Assembly: GCF_965219595.1 (NCBI RefSeq)
Contig: NZ_OZ244781.1
Location: 1,550,001 to 1,614,000, forward strand
Direction: 5' to 3'
From: Poriferisodalis sp022821985
Lineage (GTDB): Bacteria > Actinomycetota > Acidimicrobiia > Acidimicrobiales > Poriferisodalaceae
Length of the DNA: 64,000 nucleotides
Positions within the stretch are counted from its first letter, which is position 1. Each line of letters opens with the position of its first letter. Shown piece after piece: positions 22,328-31,617 of this stretch. A program made the position numbers and the translations under genes. The notes below the pieces were generated by a model. It ran no database searches, was not told the origin of the DNA, and saw only the letters and a program-made list of their open reading frames with translations.

Positions 22328-24013
22328 ATGACCTCCGCCGTGGGAAGCCGACCAGCGACCGTCCGGCGTGGTCCGGACGGCCGCCCTGCGGGGAAGGCCT
22401 GCCTGGCGGAGATGCGTGCGCGGTTGGCGCTGCAGTGCGGTGGTGACGGTGGCGGTGACGTGGATGGCGGCGGTGGTGCTGTAGTTCGGTGCGCGGTCGA
22501 TGCTGCGGTGGGGCCGCTGGTTGGTGGGGGTCCGTTGGTGGATGCGGCGGCGGTTCGGTCTGTGGGCGATGAGGATTTGGTGTGGTGCGCGCAGGCGGTG
22601 CAGCGCGCCATCAACGTGCTGGAGGGGTCACGCAGCGCGCTGGCTGCCGAAGCGGTACGGCGTCGGCTGCATGCCCGCCGCGGGGAGGCATCGGGGGCAG
22701 AAACGTTGGTGAACGCCACCGCGGTCAGCGGTGCGCTGGCGCGTCGGATCGAACGCGACGCTCAGGCTGTGAGCGCCCAGCCACCGGTTGCGGAAGCGCT
22801 GGGGCGCGGTGAAATCAACTCCGATCAAGCCGCGATGGTGGCCGCAGCAGAAGTGCCCGACGACGTGCGGCGCGAGCTGTGCAAGCAGGCGAGGAGCCAG
22901 ACGGCTGATCAAACACGGCAGACCGTGCGTGCCGCAGAGGCGGCGTGGCGGCGCGAGAGCGACGCGCAGCGGCGGGCTCGCCAGCGCGCCGCGAGGTCGG
23001 CATCGATGTGGGTCGACCCGCACGACGGCATGTGGCACTTGCGTGCGAAGTTCGATGCGCTGACCGGCGACGCCGTCAACCGCCTGTTGGTGGCCGCGAT
23101 CGAGCGGAACTGGCGCAGCGACAAGGACCTTCCTAAATCCCAGCGGCGCAGCGTCCCCCAGCGCGCCGCCGATGCGCTCGTGTGGCTGCTCACCGCCGCC
23201 GGCGCGCAGAGCGCTGATTGCGCGGAAGAAGGTGACGCGAGTTCTAGGAGCACCGGCAGCGCGGAACCAGCGCAGGGCGCGGACTCCGCTCGCGGTGACG
23301 CTTCGAGCCCCAGCTGGGCAGGGCATGCAGGTTCTGCGGCTCGAGATGCTGTGTCGGCCCCAGGTGATCTGGAAGCGGCACCCGCAGCCCGCGATAGGTC
23401 AACTGTCGCTGGCGTGGGCTCGGGTGACGACGGCTGGGTGATGCCGAATCCGACGCAGATGATCGTGCTCACCACCCTGGACAACCTGCGCGGCAGTTCC
23501 CCGCACAGCGCAACCGATCCCGAGTGCACATGCGCGGCGTCGAGACCTGCGAACGATCTGCTGGTGGTTCCGGGTGCTGCGGCGATTACCGAGACCGGCA
23601 CGGTGCTCGGCGCGGCCGATCTGCGCAGGATCGCCTGCGACACCGGGGTCATACCGGTGGTGATGGGCGGCCCTGGCGAGGTGCTCGACGTGGGTCGTGC
23701 GAAACGCACCATCCCGCCAGCTATTCGCCGGGCGCTGATCGCCCGCGACCAAGGCTGCGTGTGGCCCGGCTGCGACCGGGCGCCGATCCACTGCGACGGG
23801 CACCACATCCAGCACTGGCTCGACGACGGCCCCACCAGCCTGGTGAATCTGGCGCTGCTGTGCCACAGCCACCACCAGCGGCTGCACGAGTACAACCTGG
23901 TGCTGCACCTGCCGACGGCGCCGGCACCCCCCGGCGAGGGCTGGACGGTCACACCAGCCCCGCCCCGCAAGCCCCGCACCCCAACGGGAGACCACGTCCG
24001 TCAGAACTGCTGA
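22328..24013 (+). CDS. DUF222-HNH endonuclease (13E12 repeat family)
   Basis: About 561 residues. The DUF222 helical region (about 70-290) includes AALGRGEINSDQAAMVAAAE-like sequence and WVDPHDGMWHLRAKFDALTG. A low-complexity Ala/Ser/Gly linker follows (about 300-380). The C-terminal HNH nuclease has RDQGCVWPGCDRAPIHCDG, HHIQHWLDDGPTSL and LALLCHSHHQRLHE. The family is abundant in actinobacteria (13E12 proteins) and its biology is unclear. The ATG at 22328 lies 7 bases after a TACGTT -10 box (22315-22320), indicating leaderless translation; an in-frame ATG at 22298 lies upstream of that box. HNH residues look intact. Confidence 0.85.
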   Translation: MTSAVGSRPATVRRGPDGRPAGKACLAEMRARLALQCGGDGGGDVDGGGGAVVRCAVDAAVGPLVGGGPLVDAAAVRSVGDEDLVWCAQAVQRAINVLEGSRSALAAEAVRRRLHARRGEASGAETLVNATAVSGALARRIERDAQAVSAQPPVAEALGRGEINSDQAAMVAAAEVPDDVRRELCKQARSQTADQTRQTVRAAEAAWRRESDAQRRARQRAARSASMWVDPHDGMWHLRAKFDALTGDAVNRLLVAAIERNWRSDKDLPKSQRRSVPQRAADALVWLLTAAGAQSADCAEEGDASSRSTGSAEPAQGADSARGDASSPSWAGHAGSAARDAVSAPGDLEAAPAARDRSTVAGVGSGDDGWVMPNPTQMIVLTTLDNLRGSSPHSATDPECTCAASRPANDLLVVPGAAAITETGTVLGAADLRRIACDTGVIPVVMGGPGEVLDVGRAKRTIPPAIRRALIARDQGCVWPGCDRAPIHCDGHHIQHWLDDGPTSLVNLALLCHSHHQRLHEYNLVLHLPTAPAPPGEGWTVTPAPPRKPRTPTGDHVRQNC

Positions 24014-24208
24014 TCTGCGGATCTCGTGCCCGCCCGCTTGCCGAACGTGCGCAGTTGCCTGGCGTTGCGGCGACGCTCGAACTTGCCGAGGTGAGTCTGA
24101 GGTGCCGCATGCGAGGAGTGCAGCGGGCTTTGACGAAGCACTGAGCGTCTGGGGACCGCCAAACTGTTCCACGCAGCGGAACGGATGAGACCAGCAAAGG
24201 GACGGACG

Positions 24209-24835
24209 ATGAACGGACGGGTCAGCGACTCCACGGCACTGCGGGAGATCTACCGCCAGCCATCCAAGCTGGTGGCCAACAAGAACGTGCCGGCGATCGA
24301 TGATGAGTCGGCCCGATTCCTGGCGATGTCGCCGTTGTGCGTGCTGGCCACCCATGGCCCGGGCGGGACCGACGCGTCGCCCCGTGGCGGGCCTCCCGGA
24401 TTCGCCCGGGTGCTCGATGACGGCGCACGCTTGGCCTTCGGCGACCTCGCTGGCAACAACCGGCTCGACTCGTACACCAACTTTCTGGACAACCCCCAAG
24501 TGGGTCTCATCTTCTTCGTACCCGGAAGCGACCACACCGTGCGGGTGAACGGCACGGCATCGCTCACCACCGACTCCGACGTCTGTGCGGCGACAGCGGT
24601 GGGGGATCGGGTGCCCAAGACGGCCGTGGTCGTCGATGTCGACGAGTGCTTTCTCCACTGCGGCAAGGCGCTGATACGCGCCAACCTCTGGGACACGTCG
24701 ACGTGGCCGGATGGCGAGGTGCCCACGGCGGGCGAGATCCTCGCCTCCCAGCACGAGCTGCAGGCCGAGCCAAGCGCCATCGACCAAAACCTCGAAGCGG
24801 GCTACGAAGCAACGCTGTGGTCCGACGCAGGTTGA
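24209..24835 (+). CDS. pyridoxamine 5-phosphate oxidase-like FMN protein
   Basis: A 208-residue protein of the PPOX/FMN-binding split-barrel group. SRFLAMSPLCVLATHG-like and TDASPRGGPPGFARV strands, LAFGDLAGNNRLDSYTNFLD, and VGLIFFVPGSDHTVRVNGTA are family blocks seen in the MSMEG_1061 type. Such proteins bind FMN or F420 and reduce small substrates. The ATG at 24209 follows GGACGG; an upstream ATG at 24185 lacks a site. It is monocistronic here. Confidence 0.8.
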   Translation: MNGRVSDSTALREIYRQPSKLVANKNVPAIDDESARFLAMSPLCVLATHGPGGTDASPRGGPPGFARVLDDGARLAFGDLAGNNRLDSYTNFLDNPQVGLIFFVPGSDHTVRVNGTASLTTDSDVCAATAVGDRVPKTAVVVDVDECFLHCGKALIRANLWDTSTWPDGEVPTAGEILASQHELQAEPSAIDQNLEAGYEATLWSDAG

Positions 24836-24893
24836 AGGCGGGACTCAAGACCTGACGCAAGCCGCGCCGCCGGCGTGGATCAGCCGACGTGGC

Positions 24894-25646
24894 TCAGACT
24901 GTGCGAAGGGTTTCGGTATTGCCGTCCACGCTGAGGACTTGGCCCGATACATAGCGGGCGGCATCCGAGAGCAGCCAGCAACAGGCTTCACCGATGTCGG
25001 TGCCGGTGACGAGCGTGTGCATCGACACCTGTGCGGTGTAGCCGGCCTTGACCTCTTCGGCAGTGGTGCCGGCGGCGGCTGCCTCCCGCTCGATCACGCC
25101 GTCCATGCGCGGGCCTTCGACGGTGCCGGGGCAGACGGCGTTGACCCGGATGCCGCGCTCGCCGAGTTCCATGGCCCACGTCTCGGTGAGGCCCACCACC
25201 GCCCACTTCGAGGCGGCGTAGGGGCTCCGCAGCGGGTAGCCGAAGATGCCAGCGGTGGAAACGATGTTGACAATCGAGCCGCCCGCACCTAGCAGCGGCA
25301 CCGCCGCCGCAGTGCAGCGGAACGTGCTGCCCACGTTCACCTTCACGCAGTGATCGAACGCTGCCGGATCGAGGTCTTCGACGCGGCCTGTCGGGCCGGC
25401 GATGCCGACGTTGTTGACCAGTCCGTCGATGCCACCCATCTGCTCGACGGCGGCTGCGAACAGCTGGGCCACATCGGCCTCGTCGGCGACGTCGTAGTGC
25501 CCGTCGACATCGGTGTCCCGGTCGATGTCGGCGCCGAACACCTTGGCCCCGTAGCCACGTGCCGTTTCCGCAATGGCAGCACCGATCCCGGCCCCCGCCC
25601 CGGTCACAACGATCCGCTTGCCCTCCAAGCGTTGATCGGCCGACAT
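24894..25646 (-). CDS. short-chain dehydrogenase/reductase (SDR)
   Basis: A 250-residue classical SDR. The nucleotide loop is VVTGAGAGIGAA (T-G-x-x-x-G-x-G), followed by the acidic FGADIDRD end of beta-2, NNVGIAG (NNxG) and IVNIVSTAG. The catalytic Y-x-x-x-K is YAASK, and NAVCPGTVEGPRM is the PG motif. It would oxidise or reduce a secondary alcohol or ketone with NAD(H); the Asp after beta-2 favours NAD. Substrate unknown. It is convergent with the PPOX gene and followed by a small membrane-protein gene. Confidence 0.85.
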   Translation of the reverse strand: MSADQRLEGKRIVVTGAGAGIGAAIAETARGYGAKVFGADIDRDTDVDGHYDVADEADVAQLFAAAVEQMGGIDGLVNNVGIAGPTGRVEDLDPAAFDHCVKVNVGSTFRCTAAAVPLLGAGGSIVNIVSTAGIFGYPLRSPYAASKWAVVGLTETWAMELGERGIRVNAVCPGTVEGPRMDGVIEREAAAAGTTAEEVKAGYTAQVSMHTLVTGTDIGEACCWLLSDAARYVSGQVLSVDGNTETLRTV

Positions 25647-25674
25647 GTCGGAAAAGCGCTCTAGCTCGGGGTCG

Positions 25675-25890
25675 TCAATCTGACGCCTCGAGCATCCATC
25701 GGAAAGCGAACCGAGCCATGACGAGCACTGCTGCGCCGGTCAAGAACATGGCCAGCGCCAATGCGGGGCGATCACCGATCATTGTCGCGGCTACGGCGAT
25801 CGGCACGATGGCGCCGACCAGCATGAGCAGGGTCGTCCAGAAACGAAAGGACGCCGACACAGGAAAACAGTAACTCTTGGGGCGGGACAC
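25675..25890 (-). CDS. small two-helix membrane protein
   Basis: A 71-residue protein with two hydrophobic helices (about 15-35 and 42-62) joined by a short polar turn (MIGDRP). A basic N-terminus (MSRPKSY) suggests an N-in topology. It lies between the SDR and a VOC gene on the same strand and may be co-transcribed with them. No family recognised. A GTG at residue 11 is an alternative start. Confidence 0.55.
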   Translation of the reverse strand: MSRPKSYCFPVSASFRFWTTLLMLVGAIVPIAVAATMIGDRPALALAMFLTGAAVLVMARFAFRWMLEASD

Positions 25891-25911
25891 TCCGTCCCTG
25901 CTTGACTGCCC

Positions 25912-26355
25912 CTACGGGGCTGCGATGTAACCGATAGCCGGGTCGTACGGCTGAGTCGGGGGACCCTTGAGCTCGACGGTATTGCCGTCGGGATCCTTGA
26001 CGTACATCGACGGGCCGCGCCCGTCGGCGCCCCAGTTGTTGTAGAGGCGGCCGGCTTCGACGCTGTGGGCCGCGAAATGCGCACGCAAATCGGCTTCGTC
26101 GAATGGCTCGATCCGAACGCAGAAATGGTCGACGTTGTGCGCAGTCGGGCCTGGCGGCGGGCCACCCTCCTGCCCGAGCACGCCTGCCACGTCGACGAGA
26201 TCGATGATGCAATCGCCGGCCCGCAACTGGTACAGACCGATCTCGTCGTTGATGTGCTCGACGCTGCAGCCCAGCACCGTCGTATAGAAGTCCATGCTCC
26301 GCTCGACGTCGACGACCCGCAGCACAATGTGGTCCAGCGATGTCAATCGGAACAT
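25912..26355 (-). CDS. VOC-superfamily (glyoxalase-like) protein
   Basis: A 147-residue protein made of two beta-alpha-beta-beta-beta units. It begins LTSLDHIVLRVVDVERSMDF, with metal-ligand position His9, and the second half begins NVDHFCVRIEP and ends DPDGNTVELKG, where the Glu is the usual final ligand. VOC proteins are metal-dependent lyases, dioxygenases or resistance proteins, and the substrate cannot be read from the sequence. ATG start at 26355 with GGAGG-like CCGGGAGG upstream. Confidence 0.82.
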   Translation of the reverse strand: MFRLTSLDHIVLRVVDVERSMDFYTTVLGCSVEHINDEIGLYQLRAGDCIIDLVDVAGVLGQEGGPPPGPTAHNVDHFCVRIEPFDEADLRAHFAAHSVEAGRLYNNWGADGRGPSMYVKDPDGNTVELKGPPTQPYDPAIGYIAAP

Positions 26356-26529
26356 CGGGCAACCTCCCGGCGCTCATCGGCCGCTGAAACTGGCACTGCC
26401 GACCACGCCAACCGCCGCCCGCAACTGCTCGCGACCGAGCGTACCGATGAGGCACAAGCAGCTTCGAACGCTGCTCAACGGATAGGTGGTGAGGGCAGAG
26501 TGAACCCTGCCGCGTCATAGGGTGGCCGC

Positions 26530-28116
26530 GTGCGGTTCCGCATCCTCGCCCGATCCATCACGGCGTTGTTTGCAACCACCCTGCTGGCAGCGGCTTGTGC
26601 CACTTCCGACACGAGCACGCCGCCGCCGAAGACCGATTCCGATTCAGAGGCACCGGCAGAAACGTCCGGCGGAGATTCTGACCAACGAGCCACGTCGGCA
26701 ACGTCTGCCGATGTGACTGCTGACGCCTCGGGGACCACTGCTGACACGTCGGCAGGGGTCGCCAGCGAGGGTGAGAGCGGGAGCGATGTGGTTCTGGACC
26801 CACGTGAAACCGGCCAGCTGCGCAACTTCCTCGGCTACACGTTCCCTCCCGCACCCGAAGTGCAGACAGGCCCGCTGCAACGCGCCGCGCTCAACGACCT
26901 CAACATGATCTGGTCGGGCCTGCAGCGAGGCGGCATCAGCGGCGACGCCATTGCCCGGCTCGGCCAGACGGGCGACCCTCGACTCGGGTGGATCCTCTCC
27001 GACTTGCTCAGGTTCGTCCCCCCGGGCGAACTCACCGACGGGGCCATCTCGGCCTTCCAGTCGCTCACCGGCGTCAGGCTGGCCGACGACCCCGTCGCCC
27101 TGCGCAGCCCGTGGCAGTCGGTGACCGACCACCTGCTCGCCTGGGACCTGCCCGTCTTCGACGGCTACGCCGAATACAAGGAGCGGCTGTTCACGCTGGT
27201 CGAGCCCGGCTGGCAGCCGTTCTTCGACGACGCCGAATCCGACATCGACTGGCGGATCGTGAGCTGGGGCGGCGTGCTCATCGACAACCGCGAGCTCGGC
27301 GACGCCCGACTGTGTCCCCGAGGCTGCATCCCCGCGCTCGACAACCCCGGCGTCACCGACGCCGAGGGCGGTTCCTGGTACCCCGACGACGGCATCGTGT
27401 TCGCCGTTGTGCTCGGCGGGGAGGCCCGGGCGTACCCCCGCCACATCATGGAAATTCACGAGATGATCAACGACACGATCGGCGGGCGCCGCATCGGCAT
27501 GCCGTACTGCACGCTGTGCGGGTCGGCCCAGGCGTACCTGACCGAGGAAGTGCCCGAGGGTGTGGCTACGCCGGTGCTGCGCACCTCGGGCCTGCTGTCA
27601 CGGTCGAACAAGGTCATGTACGACCTGGTGACCAAGTCGGTGTTCAACACGTTCACTGGCAGGGCCATCTCGGGCCCGCTGCGCCGCGAGGGCGTCGTGC
27701 TGCCCCAGACCACCGTGGTCACCACGACCTGGGGTGAGTGGAAGGCCGCCCATCCCGACACGACGATCATCGCCCCCGACGGTGGGATCGGGCGCAGCTA
27801 CCCGTTCAATCCGCTGGGCGGCCGTGACGACAACGGGCCGATCTTCCCGGTCGGCGACGTCGACGAGCGTCTCAGCGTGCACGACCAGGTCTTCGGCGTG
27901 GTGCTCGATGACGGCACGCCAGTCGCATTCCCCGTCGACGCGGCCGTGGCCGAGCTGGAAGCCGGCAGGACGGTGGAGCTCGGCGGCGTCACGCTGCAGC
28001 TCGACGGCGGCGGGGTGCGTGCAGTCGACGCCGCCGGCGAGCCGATCGAAGGCCACCAGTCGTTCTGGTTCGCCTGGAGCCAATTCATGGCCGACACGCT
28101 CCTGTGGGAGCCCTAG
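26530..28116 (+). CDS. DUF3179 lipoprotein
   Basis: A 528-residue exported protein. The signal peptide ends in the lipobox LLAAAC (Cys at about 23), then comes an acidic Thr/Ser-rich linker of roughly 70 residues and a folded domain with the DUF3179 landmarks ARAYPRHIMEIHEMINDTIG, MPYCTLCGSAQAY (Cys pair), SNKVMYDLVTKSVFNTFTGR and the closing FWFAWSQF. The function of DUF3179 is not established; the C-x-x-C and fold suggest redox or metal binding outside the membrane. A TAGGGT -10 box (26518-26523) lies 6 bases before the GTG, so it is probably leaderless. It overlaps the convergent monooxygenase gene by 4 bases. Confidence 0.85.
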   Translation: MRFRILARSITALFATTLLAAACATSDTSTPPPKTDSDSEAPAETSGGDSDQRATSATSADVTADASGTTADTSAGVASEGESGSDVVLDPRETGQLRNFLGYTFPPAPEVQTGPLQRAALNDLNMIWSGLQRGGISGDAIARLGQTGDPRLGWILSDLLRFVPPGELTDGAISAFQSLTGVRLADDPVALRSPWQSVTDHLLAWDLPVFDGYAEYKERLFTLVEPGWQPFFDDAESDIDWRIVSWGGVLIDNRELGDARLCPRGCIPALDNPGVTDAEGGSWYPDDGIVFAVVLGGEARAYPRHIMEIHEMINDTIGGRRIGMPYCTLCGSAQAYLTEEVPEGVATPVLRTSGLLSRSNKVMYDLVTKSVFNTFTGRAISGPLRREGVVLPQTTVVTTTWGEWKAAHPDTTIIAPDGGIGRSYPFNPLGGRDDNGPIFPVGDVDERLSVHDQVFGVVLDDGTPVAFPVDAAVAELEAGRTVELGGVTLQLDGGGVRAVDAAGEPIEGHQSFWFAWSQFMADTLLWEP

Positions 28117-29483
28117 CGCAGGAGCAGGCTGCCGAGCGCGGTCATAGCGGCAGTCGCCGTCGCCTGCGGATCCCGCCACGCGACATGGCCGTCGGGCCGC
28201 ACCAGCACGGCACCCTCCCGGCCGATGCCGTAGGCGGCTGCCAGCTCGCCGCCCGGATCGTTGAGATCGACCCCTAAGCGCAGCATGCGCAGCGTCGGGT
28301 GTGACTGACTGCTGCCGCAGTCGGTATGAGCCTCCGTGTCAACCGCCGCACCGACCTGGATGCCCTCAACCGCGGCCTCCGCCCCGTCACCGGCGGCGAC
28401 TGCAGCGTCGCAATCGGCACCGCACAGCAGCACGAACTGCGTGTCGTACAGATCCAGCGTCGATGTCGCACCTTCCAGATCGATCGGCACATGGGGAGCG
28501 CGGTGTCCCGGCCGGGCCGTCGGCACATACTCGGATACCGGGTCCTCCACCTGCGGGGGCTCAGTGCCGTCAGGAATCAGGCACCCCTCGTCGTACCGCA
28601 GCCCCAAGTCCATCCCGAGCCAGTTGCCGTACTGCGTGGAAGCTCGCAGGGCCTCCCGCTTCTGCTCGACGGTCGCGGTGCCAGATTCGACCAACCGCCG
28701 GATCCGCCCCACGCTCCGGGAATTCTCACGAGACCGGTCAGCGTTGTACTGGGCGACCGGCGCCCGCTCGCTCTCGTAGGTGTCGAGCAACCCCTCGCCG
28801 GCCTGGCCGCCGGCCACCGCCGCGAACTTCCACGCCAGGTTGTGGGCGTCTTGCACCGCCGTGTTCATGCCGAAGCCACCCGTCGGCGGCAGCTGGTGCG
28901 CCGCATCGCCGATCAGGAACACCCGCCCGTCCCGGAACCGCTCAGCCACCGTCGAGGACATGACCCAGGGGATGACATCGGTGACCCGCAGGTCGAAGTC
29001 GTCGGGAAGATCCGGCCCGATCGAACGCCGGATCCACTCTGCCGCCACCTCGGTGCTGAAGTCCTCCGCCCGGTGCATCGACGGGTCGTAGTTGAGCTGG
29101 CACAGCCAACGGTTGTTGACGTCGATCTTCTGGAAGACATTGCGGGCCGGGCTTGTGGTCCAGTACAGGGCAGCGGGACGATGATCGGTCCACGGCCCCA
29201 GGTCGGCGTAGAACTGGCAGTTGATCATGGTGCCGAAGCTGGCGATGCCGTCCATCTCGATGTCGAGGCTTCGCCGCACGCTCGACGCCGCGCCGTCGGC
29301 ACCGACCAGCCAGCGCGCCGTCAGGTGCCGCGTGCCCGATGGTCCGCGCACTTCGGCTGTCACCTGCTCGTCGCCCTGGGTCACCTCGACCAGCTCGGCG
29401 TCCCAGCAGATCTGCACCCCGTCCATGCCCGCCAGCCGGCGCAGCAGGATTTTGGGCTTCCCCCCAAATTTAGGAGGGTTTGG

Positions 29484-30374
29484 TCAGTGGTTGTTGGCTT
29501 GTTCGTAGTCGGTCGGGCTGGTCATGTCGAGGGTGCTGTGGAGCCGTCGTGTGTTGTACCAGTCGGTGATCCATCTGGCGATGTCTCGGCGGGCTTGGCG
29601 TCGGGTGGCCCAGTGTCGCTTGTGGATGAGTTCGTGGGTGAGGGTGGAGAAGAACGATTCGGCGGCTGCGTTGTCCAGGGCGCAGCCGACCCGCCCCGTG
29701 GAGCGGGTGATGCCGAGCCTGTCGCAGGCCCGGGCGAAGTCGCCGGCGGTGTACTGGGTGCCTTTGTCGGTGTGGAAGATCACCCCGGTCACGTCGCCGC
29801 CTCGGGTGGCGACGGCCATGTCGACGGCGGCCTGGGCGAGCTGGGCTGTGGGATAGGAGTTCGAGGTCGCGAACCCCACGATGCGCCTCGAGTACAGGTC
29901 CATGACCGCGGCGAGGTGCACTTTGCCCTCGCCGGTGGGGATCTCTTTGAAGTCCCCGACCCAGCGCCGGTCGGCCGCGTCGGCGGTGAAGTCGCGTCCG
30001 ATCAGGTCCTCGGGGGCGGCGTCGCGGTCGTCTGTGCGGGAGCGGCGGCGCTTGGTGGGGCGTGCGACCAGGCCCTGGCGGGCCATGGAGGCCTCCACGG
30101 ACTTCTTCGACACAGCCCGGCCCGCTCGTCGCAGCTGCACCCGGATCCTGGGGGACCCGTAGGTCCCTTCTGAGTCCTCGAAGCAGGCCAGCACCGCAGC
30201 GTCGAGCTCCGCCCGGCGGGCCTCGATGCCCGACGGGGACCCGTGCCGCCACCGGTAGAACCACGACTCGCTGACGTCCAGCGCCCGGCACGCGACCGCG
30301 TGAGGGATGCCGTGATCGGTCCTCTGGGAAGCCACAAACCGCGCCAGGGTCACTTTGTCGCCTCGTTCACCCAC
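29484..30374 (-). CDS. IS3-family transposase OrfB
   Basis: A 296-residue integrase-type catalytic protein. An HTH_21-like N-terminal part (YGSPRIRVQLRRAGRAVSKK, then VEASMARQGLVAR) is followed by the rve domain: WVGDFKEIPTGEGKVHLAAV (first Asp), VIFHTDKGTQYTAG (second Asp), AAAESFFSTLTHELIH (Glu), ending WYNTRRLHSTLDMTSP. All three DDE residues are present. It overlaps orfA by 25 bases, so the usual -1 frameshift fusion OrfAB is possible. Confidence 0.93.
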   Translation of the reverse strand: MGERGDKVTLARFVASQRTDHGIPHAVACRALDVSESWFYRWRHGSPSGIEARRAELDAAVLACFEDSEGTYGSPRIRVQLRRAGRAVSKKSVEASMARQGLVARPTKRRRSRTDDRDAAPEDLIGRDFTADAADRRWVGDFKEIPTGEGKVHLAAVMDLYSRRIVGFATSNSYPTAQLAQAAVDMAVATRGGDVTGVIFHTDKGTQYTAGDFARACDRLGITRSTGRVGCALDNAAAESFFSTLTHELIHKRHWATRRQARRDIARWITDWYNTRRLHSTLDMTSPTDYEQANNH

Positions 30375-30634
30375 AGGACCACGGATCGTTTGAGCACGTC
30401 GCGCTCCATCTCCAGCTCAGCGCAACGGCGCCGAAGCCGAACCAACTCGGCCCGCTCGTCCGCGTCCAGCGCCCCCTCGCCGGCACCGCGCTCGGCCTTC
30501 ACCCAGTTGCCCAGCGTGCCCGCGTGAATCCCAAGATCGCGGGCGACCACAGCGATCGGCTTGCCCGTCTCTGTCACGATCCTCACCGCACCAGCGCGGA
30601 ACTCCGGATCGAACCTTCTTCGTGTCTCTGGCAC
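30350..30634 (-). CDS. IS3-family transposase OrfA (HTH)
   Basis: A 94-residue protein with an HTH_Tnp_1 domain (RRRFDPEFRAGAVRIVTETG, then AVVARDLGIHAGTLGNWV) and a C-terminal leucine-rich helix (LRRRCAELEMERDVLKRSV). The GTG at 30634 is preferred because AAAGGGGAG lies just before it; the frame opens earlier, inside the inverted repeat. Its end overlaps OrfB. Confidence 0.9.
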   Translation of the reverse strand: MPETRRRFDPEFRAGAVRIVTETGKPIAVVARDLGIHAGTLGNWVKAERGAGEGALDADERAELVRLRRRCAELEMERDVLKRSVVLWVNEATK

Positions 30635-31050
30635 AGCTCCCCTTTCCTCAAAGAGCATGCCTCCCAGATTCCGGGGGAAGCCCACTTTCCTCGATCCGGT
30701 CCTGCGACGTCAGCAGCCACGGCGCCGGCGACAGCTCCACGCCGTCCACGACCGGTTGCACCCCCGTGATCACACGGCCGATCTCGGTGCCCGCCAGCGT
30801 CTCGCAGTACACGAACTGCTCCGTCCACGGCAAAGGAAGGCTGGCGGCCTCGATCTCATCGAGCACATCCCACTGGCGCATCAGCTCGGCCGTTCGCACG
30901 TTGACCGACCGGGCGCGGGGATGAGGGTTGATGCCGCTGCGACGCTCCACGACGATCGAGTCGAGCCCGAGGCGCCCGAGCAGGATCGCCATCGACAGCC
31001 CCGCCGGCCCCGCACCCACGATGAGCACAGTGGTATCAGTCACGGGCGTT

Positions 31051-31617
31051 TTAGGGCAACAGCCCAGACAGCGTGGCCAAGGCTTCCCGCAGCTCGGCGT
31101 CGAGCTCGGAGTCGGACAGAACACCCGCTTCGGTATCGAAGTTCTCGCCGAACCGGGGGACGGCCAGGCTGGCCAGCACCTCGTTGCCGAAGTATCCGGC
31201 CAGGTGACCGGCGGTCCGCAGCACGAATCCGCCCCCGCCGCCGCCGGGCGACGTCGACAGCATCACAATCGGCTTGTCGTGGTACACCCGCATGTCGATC
31301 CGCGACGCCCAGTCGAAGACGTTCTTGAACGCAACCGTGTACGAGCCGTTGTGCTCGGCGAACGAGATCAGCAGCGCATCCGCCGCCCCGAGCGTGTCGT
31401 AGAAGTCGTGCGCCGCCTGCGGGATGCCAGCGGCCTCCTGCCGATCGATGCTGTAGATCGGCATCTCGAAGTCGTTCAGGTCGAGCGTGCTGATCTCCAG
31501 CGCACCGGCCGGCACGCCCTCGATCTCGCCGTCGGCAAGCAGCCCGATGGCGTAGTCGACAAGCTGACGGTTGATCGACTGGCTGCTGTTGGAGGCGGCA
31601 AAGGCCAAGAGTTTCAT
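31051..31617 (-). CDS. NAD(P)H-dependent FMN reductase-like protein
   Basis: A 188-residue flavodoxin-fold protein. KLLAFAASNSSQSINRQLVD is the phosphate-binding loop, MPIYSIDRQEAAGIP the second conserved stretch, LISFAEHNGSYTVAFKNVFD the E-x-N-G-S/P motif, and KPIVMLSTSPGGGGGGFVLR the third loop. It would reduce FMN with NAD(P)H. It lies between the interrupted monooxygenase and a hydrolase, overlapping the hydrolase by 4 bases. Classical FAD hydroxylases do not need a partner reductase, so a separate role (stress or quinone reduction) is equally likely. Confidence 0.85.
   Translation of the reverse strand: MKLLAFAASNSSQSINRQLVDYAIGLLADGEIEGVPAGALEISTLDLNDFEMPIYSIDRQEAAGIPQAAHDFYDTLGAADALLISFAEHNGSYTVAFKNVFDWASRIDMRVYHDKPIVMLSTSPGGGGGGFVLRTAGHLAGYFGNEVLASLAVPRFGENFDTEAGVLSDSELDAELREALATLSGLLP

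Larger units (their letters stand above)
29453..30685. mobile_element. IS3-family insertion sequence
   Basis: The element is 1,233 bp, with imperfect inverted repeats of about 26 bp that share TGGGCTTCCCCC at both ends. It is flanked by a 3-bp target duplication TTT (29450-29452 and 30686-30688), typical of IS3. It carries overlapping orfA and orfB on the minus strand. Precise removal restores the host gene frame, so the insertion is recent. Confidence 0.9.
28113..31043 (-). pseudogene. FAD-dependent aromatic monooxygenase interrupted by an IS3-family element
   Basis: The N-terminal piece (30689-31043) starts at a GTG and has VLIVGAGPAGLSMAILLGRL (GxGxxG for FAD) and ERRSGINPHPRARSVNVRT. The C-terminal piece (28113-29452) has LVGADGAASSVRRSLDI, FLIGDAAHQLPPTGGFGMNT and a thioredoxin-like tail. 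Removing the element and one TTT duplication restores a single frame of about 564 residues with junction RIEEILLRRL. It is a PheA/TfdB-type FAD hydroxylase (phenol hydroxylase/MhpA group). It is followed by an FMN reductase and a hydrolase on the same strand, so it headed or ended a small catabolic cluster. The product is now lost unless the element excises. Confidence 0.85.

Noticed and set aside
28326..30173. 615-residue plus-strand ORF across the monooxygenase and IS3
   Set aside because: It spans two unrelated elements antisense to both, so it cannot be a real gene.
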